A program made the translations under genes and the position numbers. Shown in pieces: positions 26,066 through 33,502 of a DNA stretch of 64,000 nucleotides (position 1 is its first letter; every line of letters starts with the position of its first letter). This DNA is from Parabacteroides chongii (lineage in GTDB: Bacteria > Bacteroidota > Bacteroidia > Bacteroidales > Tannerellaceae): NCBI RefSeq assembly GCF_029581355.1, contig NZ_CP120849.1:3752501-3816500 (forward strand), read 5' to 3'. Below the pieces are notes generated by a model, which worked only from the letters and a program-made list of their open reading frames with translations, was not told the DNA's origin and did not search any database.

Positions 26066-28639
26066 ATGTATACATTAACTGATATAAGAGAAGAACTAAA
26101 AATTAAAGAACGTTCTGTTAGTGATTTGATTCGTTATATAAAAACAAGGACAGATGACAATCCTAATTATAGTTTATTACTTGGAGCTGGTTGTTCAGTA
26201 ACTTCAGGTATACGTTCCGCTAATGAATTAATAAAAATCTGGAAGCGAGAAATTGCTGAATGTGAAGAAGGCTCCTCTTTGTCTGATGTTGAAATTAATG
26301 AATATATAACTAAAACAAGTTGGTATAATGTAAGAAATCCATATTCTTCTTTGTTTGAAAAAAGGTATGATTTACCTAGACAAAGAAGGATGTTTGTTGA
26401 ACAAGAGGTTAGGGATAAAATACCTTCAATTGGATATGCTTATTTGACAAAACTAGTCGAAAGTAATTATTTTAAAACTATCTTTACAACGAATTTTGAT
26501 GATTTATTAAATGAGGCTTTTTATCAATTCTCAATTCATCGTCCAATTGTATGTGCTCATGATTCTGCAATAAATAGTATTACTGTGACTTCTAAAAGGC
26601 CTAAGATTGTAAAGCTACATGGTGATTATTTATTTGATGACATAAAAAGTACATTAAGAGAAACAGAATCCTTAGAAGAAAATATTAAAAATAAATTTAT
26701 TGAGTTTGCTAAAGATTATGGCTTGATTGTTGTTGGGTATGGTGGAAATGACAGATCTATTGTTGATGTTATCACCTATCTTCTTAAAAATGAGGAGTTT
26801 TTTAAACATGGAATATATTGGTGTTTAAGAGATGATAGTGAAATAAACGATGATTTGAAAAAGCTTTTATGGAAAGATAGAGTCTTTTACGTAAAAATTG
26901 ATGGTTTTGATGAATTGTTTTCTGAAATTAGTGCAAAACTTTCTTCTTGTCAGCTTCCAGTTGATAGCAATCTTCTTAATAATAAAAAAACAGAGATGCT
27001 AAAGAAAATAACAAATAATCCATTTTTGATAAAAACGAATTGCACATATCTTCAAAATGATTTTAAGAGAATAAGAAAAACTTTAGAACAAGATGTTATT
27101 AATAGTTTTTTAAAATATCTAGTGGATAAAGAAGATCAGGAAGATGCTAAAGATGATTCTACATTTGAGAGGAAAGGTATTAGATATAATTTAACAAAAA
27201 CAGAAGAACTTGTTTTTGCTGAGATTCAATCTCTATTTATTCAAGGTGATAATGAAAGCGCATTGAAAGTAATTCAGAAACATTTAGAGCAATCGAATAA
27301 AGGTACATTGTTTCATCGAGGATTATTGGAAAGAAAAGCAAAATGTCTGAGAATTATGCTTGATGATGATAATTCTATATCGATATATGAAGAATTGATT
27401 GATAGTTATGGAGATAATGCTAATTATTATGTAAGCTTATCTCATATGTATCCATTATATAATTCTAAAATAGAAATATTAAATAAGGCATTAGAGAAGT
27501 ATAAATATAAGGCCAAGTTATATTATGAAAAAGCTAAATTAATGCATACTAAATATATTAATTCAATATCCAAGAATGAATTAAATTTCACAATTGATGA
27601 TGTAATTGAAATAATTGATCATTGTATAGAATTAGAACCTGGTATAGATAATGAATATTGGGGATTAAAGTTTGAATTGATAAATCAAAAATATGAAAAT
27701 GTACAAGAAAAGATTGAGCATTTAGAATCTTTTTTAAAAAAATACGAAATACAAGATCCTTTTCATCCCAGTTTTGTCTATAAAAAAGCTTATACAATGC
27801 GTCTTAAAAAAGAAAATAAAAATCTAATATATGATTTTATTACGCAAAAAATAGAAGGATTTGAATCATCTAAATATATAAAGTATAATGAAATGAATTT
27901 GTTGCAGCAATATTCTCATTTTCATGATAGAGATTTGTTAAAAAAGCGACTGGATAGTATTGAATCTAAATATAAAGTTGATAATGATTATTGGCGGCTA
28001 AAAGCAGAGTTTATGTTAGATGAATTTGACAATTTATCAGAAACAATTGCTATACTTGATAATATAAAAAAGAAAGATCGTATTACTTATCAGAAACTGT
28101 TTATTTATTATCTATATGATAGACAGATAGATAAAGCTAAAGAAATATTCTATAAAGAATTTCCAAAGGATAAAGAGCGAGAATGTGAATTATTATCATA
28201 TGAAAATAAGTATGAAGAGGCTTTAGATATAATAATAACACTTAGAAAAGATAGAGAGTATGATGAGAATTTAATAATTCAAGCGACATTTTATTTGTTA
28301 AAATTAGAAAGATATAACGAGGCGGAAAATTTGGCTTTTAAGTATTTAACAAAAACGTCATACAAAAATTCTATTTTATATATAAATTATCTGTTGGCTG
28401 AGAAGAAATTAAAAAAGACTGTTAAAAAGGAAAAAGTTCATGAAAAGCTTTTGTGTGAAAATTCGGATTCAATTCATAAAGCTGCTGCATATGCTATTCT
28501 TGGAGAGAAAGAGAATGCATTAAGGGCTTTGGAAAAAGCTATTAAGGAAGATTATTCATATAAATATAGAATTCGAGAATGGATACTTTTTGAGGAATAT
28601 CATACTAATTCAAAATATAAGGAACTAATTGGATTGTAA
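26066..28639 (+). CDS. SIR2-domain protein with C-terminal TPR-like repeats, probable anti-phage NADase
   Basis: 857 residues. The SIR2-fold domain (about 35-290) has the NAD-binding LLGAGCS (38-44), TTNFDDLL with Asn143, VKLHGD with catalytic His185 and VVGYGGND (222-229). The remaining 550 or so residues are helical repeats of TPR type. SIR2 domains in defence systems (Thoeris ThsA, DSR1/2, SIR2-HerA, SPARSA) deplete NAD on infection. No partner gene is adjacent, so it resembles the single-gene DSR type, though the similarity is architectural only. It is extremely A+T-rich, a sign of transfer, and lies 707 bp from the Wadjet-like operon. Confidence 0.82.
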   Translation: MYTLTDIREELKIKERSVSDLIRYIKTRTDDNPNYSLLLGAGCSVTSGIRSANELIKIWKREIAECEEGSSLSDVEINEYITKTSWYNVRNPYSSLFEKRYDLPRQRRMFVEQEVRDKIPSIGYAYLTKLVESNYFKTIFTTNFDDLLNEAFYQFSIHRPIVCAHDSAINSITVTSKRPKIVKLHGDYLFDDIKSTLRETESLEENIKNKFIEFAKDYGLIVVGYGGNDRSIVDVITYLLKNEEFFKHGIYWCLRDDSEINDDLKKLLWKDRVFYVKIDGFDELFSEISAKLSSCQLPVDSNLLNNKKTEMLKKITNNPFLIKTNCTYLQNDFKRIRKTLEQDVINSFLKYLVDKEDQEDAKDDSTFERKGIRYNLTKTEELVFAEIQSLFIQGDNESALKVIQKHLEQSNKGTLFHRGLLERKAKCLRIMLDDDNSISIYEELIDSYGDNANYYVSLSHMYPLYNSKIEILNKALEKYKYKAKLYYEKAKLMHTKYINSISKNELNFTIDDVIEIIDHCIELEPGIDNEYWGLKFELINQKYENVQEKIEHLESFLKKYEIQDPFHPSFVYKKAYTMRLKKENKNLIYDFITQKIEGFESSKYIKYNEMNLLQQYSHFHDRDLLKKRLDSIESKYKVDNDYWRLKAEFMLDEFDNLSETIAILDNIKKKDRITYQKLFIYYLYDRQIDKAKEIFYKEFPKDKERECELLSYENKYEEALDIIITLRKDREYDENLIIQATFYLLKLERYNEAENLAFKYLTKTSYKNSILYINYLLAEKKLKKTVKKEKVHEKLLCENSDSIHKAAAYAILGEKENALRALEKAIKEDYSYKYRIREWILFEEYHTNSKYKELIGL

Positions 28640-28710
28640 AATATACAAAAACATAATAAAAATAAAATTGTAAAAAGTACGATTAAAAGATTCTTTGGTT
28701 TAGATCAGAT

Positions 28711-28756
28711 ATAAGATATTCCTACATTTTAGTGCTAAAATGTAGGAATATCTTAT
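28711..28756. terminator. 46-bp near-perfect palindrome after the SIR2 gene
   Basis: Arms 28711-28732 and 28735-28756 are perfectly complementary over 22 bp, with only TG between them. T-rich sequence follows. It most likely terminates SIR2 transcription and blocks read-through from the right, but its length and exactness are unusual for a terminator. Confidence 0.7.
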
Positions 28757-29038
28757 TTTATCACGAGTATAGGTGGCTAATGAAAAGCGAATGACAGTAC
28801 TCGAATTTGTAAAATAATAATAGGGAAAGTATAATAATGTAATCAACTATAATGATTGGGCCATAAATAAACACATAGAACCATATACATAATATATAGA
28901 TTCTGTACCACTATATATTGAAAATCTATTTAGTGAATAAAAATGTTCTATTTTGATGTGTTGATAAGTAACTAGAGAACTAAAATTGGACTTTCTGTCA
29001 TTCTGACATTCTGTTAATTTGTATACATTTTTTTGGCT

Positions 29039-29179
29039 ATGTATAAAGATAAAAGAGAGTTCAATAGTATTTATCCTCTTAATCTAGAGTTCAGTAATGA
29101 CGAATTGAGGGGATTTATCTTTTTAGGGGAGACGTTAGTGATAGGTGAACAAGAAATCATCATGATGATTTTAGAATAG
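29039..29179 (+). CDS. Possible 46-residue small ORF
   Basis: ATG 29039 to TAG 29179 encodes 46 residues (MYKDKREFNSIYPL...EIIMMILE) of unknown relation. A second open stretch in another frame follows, ending at about 29270, so this may be one decayed gene. The surrounding 28757-29327 region has no other recognisable gene. Confidence 0.25.
   Translation: MYKDKREFNSIYPLNLEFSNDELRGFIFLGETLVIGEQEIIMMILE
29154..29171. repeat. 18-bp perfect palindrome AAATCATCATGATGATTT
   Basis: Exact palindrome whose centre matches the TCATnnnnATGA form of the periodic array at 29328-29449, but out of its 22-bp register. Possibly a further, isolated binding site. Confidence 0.4.
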
Positions 29180-29327
29180 ATGATAAAGATAAAGCAAAAT
29201 TTGCTGCAATTTGTCAATTGAAAATGAACTGTTCAGAAAAAGCATCTAGTTTTCCGAAAGACACGTAAACCTGTTTTTAGAGTATAATCTGAAGAAAATT
29301 CCCCCATATTTTGTAGTGTTAAAATAT

Positions 29328-29449
29328 TCATCACAATGATTATCCCACTTCATTGTGATGAGTGCGTGAAGTCATTGTGATGACTCTGCTGGGACATTGT
29401 GATGATAGGGAAGAATCATTGCGATGATTTCCGAAAGGAGGGGTGATGA
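29328..29449. repeat. 22-bp-periodic array of TCATnnnnATGA sites
   Basis: Palindromic 12-mers start at 29328 (TCATCACAATGA), 29350 and 29372 (TCATTGTGATGA), 29394 (ACATTGTGATGA) and 29416 (TCATTGCGATGA): exactly 22 bp apart, with unrelated 10-bp spacers. At 29438-29449 the right half GTGATGA recurs in register. Twenty-two bp is about two helical turns, so dimers would line up on one face of the DNA. The period is not a multiple of three, so it is not a coding repeat. It ends about 155 bp before the recombinase gene and may control it or serve as accessory sites. The binding protein is unknown. Confidence 0.85.
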
Positions 29450-29605
29450 AGGGAGGAAAACAGAGTGATAAGGTGGATTTTTTTTCCGGAACAGCCGTTT
29501 GAGTGAAAACCGCTGTTAGCCTGATCAGTAAAAATCGAACATTCTGAAAGCTATGAATGTTTATCTTTATCTTTTTGATTAATCCGAATAAAATGGAGGA
29601 AGAGT

Positions 29606-30523
29606 ATGAAGAAAAGAGATTTTTATGGACAGATGTTGTTGCAGGAAGAGGATAAACGTTCCTGCGGCGATGAAAGTACGGCTGATCTGTATCGGGCAGT
29701 GCGTAATCATTTTATATGTTTCTCGGGTGGTAAGGAACTATCCTTGAAAGAAGTGACACCGGCTTTGGTTGAGGCGTTTCTGAAATGGTTGCGTGAAAAA
29801 GGGCTGCGTGTGAATACGGTGAACAGTTACATGAGTAACCTTCGGGCGATGTATAACCGAGCCCGTCGGGAGTCGAAGGAGAAAAGGGGAGAGTCGCCTT
29901 TTGCCGGGATTCACCTCAGACAGGAGGAGACGCGTAAACGTGCTGTGCCGGTGGAAGTGATAAAGGAAATAGCCGCTCTGGATTTGAAAAGTGAGCCGAA
30001 GAAACAGCTTGCTATTGATTTGGCACTGTTTTCGTTTATGGCTTGTGGCATTCCTTTTGTGGATATCGTGCATCTGACGGGTGAGAATCTGGTGGAGAAC
30101 GGTACGGTACTACAATACCACCGGCAGAAGACGGGAGCCTTTATCCAGATGGAAGTGACTTCGGGGATGCAGATGCTGATCGACCGGTATAAAGACGAAG
30201 AGAGGCGTTACCTTTTTCCTGTATTGCCGGAAGATGCGACCCACGAACAGTATAAAAGCTGCCTGGCGACGGAAAACCGTTACCTGAAAGAAATCAGTGT
30301 GATGCTGGATTTGCCGGAAACATTGACGACCTATTCGTTCCGTCATGCCTGGGCTTCGGAGGCGTACCGCCTGCATGTCGCTATCGGCGTGATCAGCCAG
30401 GCACTGGGGCATACGTCGGAAAAAACGACCCGTATCTATTTGCAGAAGTTTGACGTATCGGAAATAGCCAAAGCAAACCGGCAGGTTTCCGAAGCGGTCG
30501 GAGGCTGTTTGCGGGTGGGGTAA
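29606..30523 (+). CDS. Tyrosine recombinase, probable DNA invertase of the adjacent promoter switch
   Basis: 305 residues. The N-terminal SAM-like core-binding domain spans about 10-95 and the catalytic domain about 110-295. Catalytic residues visible are Lys175 (HRQKTG), Arg246 (SFRHAW), His269 (LGHTS) and nucleophile Tyr278 (RIYL). Related Bacteroides invertases have an Arg in an RGM motif where this protein has ACGIPFVD, so Cys147 appears to replace the first catalytic Arg. Box II carries Tyr rather than His at its first position, as is usual in the Bacteroides group. Its stop codon directly abuts the left inverted repeat at 30524. Confidence 0.9.
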   Translation: MKKRDFYGQMLLQEEDKRSCGDESTADLYRAVRNHFICFSGGKELSLKEVTPALVEAFLKWLREKGLRVNTVNSYMSNLRAMYNRARRESKEKRGESPFAGIHLRQEETRKRAVPVEVIKEIAALDLKSEPKKQLAIDLALFSFMACGIPFVDIVHLTGENLVENGTVLQYHRQKTGAFIQMEVTSGMQMLIDRYKDEERRYLFPVLPEDATHEQYKSCLATENRYLKEISVMLDLPETLTTYSFRHAWASEAYRLHVAIGVISQALGHTSEKTTRIYLQKFDVSEIAKANRQVSEAVGGCLRVG

Positions 30524-30546
30524 ACCTTATTTATATAATAAGGGTA
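30524..30546 (+). repeat. Left 23-bp inverted repeat of the invertible segment
   Basis: The 23 bp at 30524-30546 recur as an exact reverse complement at 30919-30941. The core is itself a dyad, CCTTATT-TATAT-AATAAGG, as expected of a tyrosine-recombinase crossover site with two binding half-sites. It begins one base after the recombinase stop codon. Confidence 0.92.
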
Positions 30547-30918
30547 AACATCCTCTTTCTATCTTACAATCAGTGTCTTATAAATAATAAAAATCCTGAA
30601 TTGTAATGAAATACGTGGCAAACGTAAGAATAAAAAAATGAAAAAACAAGGAGTGTAGGGTGTTTTCTTAAAAAACGCATATCAATTTTACTAAATTTCA
30701 CAAGTTAACCTATTTTTTAGCCATATAATATGAATTTCATTACAAGATGGTATAAAACAGGCCCGGACTGCCATCGTTTTTAAATCTGTTAAGAGAAAAC
30801 TGCTATTTCTGCAGTTCCGTTTCTTCCTCCAAAAAGACTCAAAAAGACATCAATCCTTCATATTTTACCCTAAAAACTCCCTAGGCAGACACTTTCGGGG
30901 AGGGCTTTTTCCACCCTC
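30547..30918. promoter_or_regulatory. Invertible promoter segment (372 bp) upstream of the fimbrial operon
   Basis: Non-coding DNA bounded by the 23-bp inverted repeats, located between a tyrosine recombinase and a surface-structure operon: the arrangement of Bacteroidales phase-variable promoters. It holds one consensus promoter, on the minus strand (30619-30649). No TTTG occurs on its plus strand, so no standard -7 element faces the operon in the assembled orientation. A second inverted pair, TTGTAATGAAAT at 30601-30612 and its complement at 30734-30745, lies inside. As assembled, the switch should be OFF. Confidence 0.85.
30619..30649 (-). promoter_or_regulatory. Consensus Bacteroides promoter inside the inverton, facing left
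   Basis: On the minus strand: TTG (30649-30647), 20 nt, then TACGTTTG (30626-30619). Transcription would start near 30612 and run leftward through the left repeat into the 3' end of the recombinase gene, antisense to it. After inversion the -7 element would lie at 30839-30846 on the plus strand, about 170 bp before the DUF3575 gene. Confidence 0.8.
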
Positions 30919-30941
30919 TACCCTTATTATATAAATAAGGT
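30919..30941 (-). repeat. Right 23-bp inverted repeat of the invertible segment
   Basis: Exact reverse complement of 30524-30546 over 23 bp. Flanking bases outside both repeats differ, which fixes the repeat ends. The following 30942-31013 stretch is A+T-rich leader without a recognisable promoter. Confidence 0.92.
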
Positions 30942-31013
30942 GAACATTTACAGAGAGTTAGTGATAATCATAGTTACTGTTCAATATTGAACAAACTGGT
31001 ATTATATATTAAT

Positions 31014-32486
31014 ATGTATAGGATAAAAGGTCCACACCGGAAAATACAGGTAAGAACAATCTTCCTGTTGCTGCTTTGCTTCCTTTTGAGGATGGAAACG
31101 GATGCCCAGACTACGACCTATTATAAGGCTGAATCGTTCCTATTCTCTTTCCGTCAGGACAACGACCTGTTCCTTGCCGACTACGGAGACAACGCTTATC
31201 AACTGGAACGGATGGGCGGTTTACTCGACGTATCCCGCGATCAAATCCTGAAAGGTGATTGCCATTTGTTGATCGTCTCGCATGTGAGTGCCTATGAATA
31301 CGAAGATACAGAGGTGGTGAACGAAGCCTCACTGCGTGCAGGTCGTATCCGCGCCTACCTGAAAACCCGTTTCGATATTCCCCATGATTGTGTAGCCTTC
31401 TATATCGACCGTAGCGGAAACTATCGCGATCAGGTGCATGTCTATCAGGTTTATAAACCGCTTCCTTGGTTTGCAAATATCTCGATCCATTACAGTGAAA
31501 GTCGTTATCCCGTAGCTGTAGAGGCTGCCATCGGTGAGTACGGTGCAGTCCCTTATGTTGACCTGTACCGTCGTGGTGAGACAGGAGGTTACGACCGTGA
31601 AGTGTACCGTATCGACGATCCTCTTTTTGACCGTACGGAACTGGAAGATTACTGTCTGGCTTCCGTAACGGATACGGTATGCCGTAGTAAACGGATAGAA
31701 GAGCCGGACATCGCTTTAGCCACTACCGTAACAACCAGGGAAACAGTACGGAAGGTGACAAAGTATAAAGAGACAACCGGGAAAACAGTTGTTTCCGAGA
31801 AAACCGGATTGCAAGCAGATAATAAAGAACAGACGGAGAAAGACCGGAAAAGACAACCAACCGAATCTGTAAGGACGGAAGAAACTCCGATGAAACAAAG
31901 CCCTGTATATCTGGGGGTAAAAACAAACCTTCTTCCCTGGTGTGGCGTAGCCCCGTCGATTCGTTTAGGAACCGGTGAAACGAAAATAGAAACGGGTGCA
32001 TTTATGCCGAACCTGGAAGTGGAGTGCAGTTTCGCTGGTCGTTGGTCGGTAGCCTTGTCGGGCATGTATTCCGACTTTGCCTATAAAGACAAGACGCGCG
32101 ATCACTGGGCTGTGTCCGAAATCTCCCTCGAACCTTGTATCTGGCTATCTCCTTCGGGTAGGTTTACCGGATTGAATACCGGTTTGTTTGCCGAATACGG
32201 AGATTTCGATGTACGTGGAAGCGCGATCGATTTGTCGGAAGATATGCTTTACGGACGAACTGGTTGTTTCTGGTCGGCAGGTTTGTCGATGGGTTATCGC
32301 TTCTCTCTGGCCGGTGGCTTTGGAGTAGATATGCGTGTCCGTGCCGGTTACCGCTCCGTTTTCAGTGGGAAGAAATACCGGTATGATCCGCTTGATAACC
32401 GTAATTATCTGGAAACCCGTTTTGCTTCGACAGGTTTTATGATTGGTTTAAAGATCAGTCTATCCTATCGTTTTCAAATCAGATAA
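31014..32486 (+). CDS. DUF3575 outer membrane protein, first gene of fimbrial operon
   Basis: 490 residues from ATG 31014. An upstream TTG at 30987 is in frame but lacks a signal-peptide reason. A signal peptide (RTIFLLLLCFLL..TDAQ) is followed by a region with an OmpA-like motif (EASLRAGRIRAYLKTRFDI, about 95-115), a Lys/Glu/Thr-rich low-complexity linker (about 225-290) and a C-terminal DUF3575 beta-barrel-like domain (YLGVKTNLLPWCGVAPSIRL to the end). Such proteins head many Bacteroidales fimbrillin operons and may link fimbriae to the envelope. Expression should depend on the inverton upstream. Confidence 0.85.
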   Translation: MYRIKGPHRKIQVRTIFLLLLCFLLRMETDAQTTTYYKAESFLFSFRQDNDLFLADYGDNAYQLERMGGLLDVSRDQILKGDCHLLIVSHVSAYEYEDTEVVNEASLRAGRIRAYLKTRFDIPHDCVAFYIDRSGNYRDQVHVYQVYKPLPWFANISIHYSESRYPVAVEAAIGEYGAVPYVDLYRRGETGGYDREVYRIDDPLFDRTELEDYCLASVTDTVCRSKRIEEPDIALATTVTTRETVRKVTKYKETTGKTVVSEKTGLQADNKEQTEKDRKRQPTESVRTEETPMKQSPVYLGVKTNLLPWCGVAPSIRLGTGETKIETGAFMPNLEVECSFAGRWSVALSGMYSDFAYKDKTRDHWAVSEISLEPCIWLSPSGRFTGLNTGLFAEYGDFDVRGSAIDLSEDMLYGRTGCFWSAGLSMGYRFSLAGGFGVDMRVRAGYRSVFSGKKYRYDPLDNRNYLETRFASTGFMIGLKISLSYRFQIR

Positions 32487-32500
32487 AAGGAGGTGAGGAT

Positions 32501-33454
32501 ATGGAAAGATATAGAAATAAAAGAGGTATAAGAAATAAAGAATATAGGATGATGCAGGCAGTCATTTGGGCGATCAGTGCCATATGGATTATGGCGGTAT
32601 CGTCTTGTGCCTACCGTATGACGGATGAGGATTGGGAGAAGAACGGAAAAGTGCGTTTGCTGCTTCGAAGGTCAAACAGTAGTTGTCCGGATAATATGAC
32701 CTGGTATTTCTACCCGGAAGATTCGGAAAGTCCGCTCATGCGTACAGGGGACGTTTCGGGATATGAGGGTACGTTGCCTTTGGGGCGCTACCGGGTAGCC
32801 GTCTGTAATACGGGTTGTACGGGTGTTACGCTTGAAATGGAGAAGGGGTATGAGGAAGCCTGCGGCAGGGCGAAACAACTTTCTTCGTTAAAATCAAGCT
32901 CCGTACAGATCGCCTGTCCGGGTAGCTTGTACGGTACGGGTCTGGAGCAGATCGAGGTAGTCGGAGGTGAAACGGTAGCAAAGGAATTGACCCCGGCAAA
33001 CCTTGTCCGTACATTGGAAATGAATATAAAGGTTACAGGTGGGGATAAGGGGGATGTCGCTGCAGCGGTATTGTCGGGAAGGTTGACCGGTGTATCGTCA
33101 CGGGTTCATATCCCTTCCGGCAAGCCGCTGTTCGATACGCCTGCTTTTATGACGTTCGAGCCGGAAGAGGTCAGTCTGGGTGTGTATGCCTCTTCGGTAA
33201 GCCTGTTCGGTTTATCCCCGGGAGAGGAAGGCGAAGACTCTGTCGACCTAAGCCTTACGATGACGCTGTCGGATGGAAAGGAAATCACTTCATCCACGGA
33301 TATAACGAAAGAAGTAAAAGATGCGTTCACCGCAACTGTTACGACACATGTGATACTGGATCTGGTTGTCCGCTATGATGAAATAAGCGGTTTGACGATC
33401 ACGCTGACGAACTGGAAACCGGGCAGTGACGGTTCGGGTGTGGTAACTCCCTGA
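32501..33454 (+). CDS. Fimbrial anchor-like lipoprotein (DUF5119/Mfa2-like)
   Basis: 317 residues. The ATG at 32501 has a strong ribosome-binding site (AAAGGAGGTGAGGAT). A basic N-terminus leads to a lipoprotein signal with Cys36 (IMAVSS-C). The part WYFYPEDSES...LPLGRYRVAVCN resembles DUF5119 and FimB/Mfa2-type proteins that anchor and limit fimbriae. Assignment to one of these two is uncertain. It sits 14 bp after the DUF3575 gene and before the fimbrillins, the usual anchor position. Confidence 0.7.
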   Translation: MERYRNKRGIRNKEYRMMQAVIWAISAIWIMAVSSCAYRMTDEDWEKNGKVRLLLRRSNSSCPDNMTWYFYPEDSESPLMRTGDVSGYEGTLPLGRYRVAVCNTGCTGVTLEMEKGYEEACGRAKQLSSLKSSSVQIACPGSLYGTGLEQIEVVGGETVAKELTPANLVRTLEMNIKVTGGDKGDVAAAVLSGRLTGVSSRVHIPSGKPLFDTPAFMTFEPEEVSLGVYASSVSLFGLSPGEEGEDSVDLSLTMTLSDGKEITSSTDITKEVKDAFTATVTTHVILDLVVRYDEISGLTITLTNWKPGSDGSGVVTP

Positions 33455-33502
33455 AACGGAATGAAAATGAGAACAATAGTAACAATAAAACACTGGTATA
33501 AA

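Noticed and set aside
29328..29449. CRISPR array
   Set aside because: Repeat units are 12 bp with 10-bp spacers and no cas gene is present; far too short for CRISPR. Kept as a binding-site array.
30601..30745. Independent second inverton
   Set aside because: Only 12 bp of identity and no dyad core like the 23-bp sites; treated as possible accessory sites instead.
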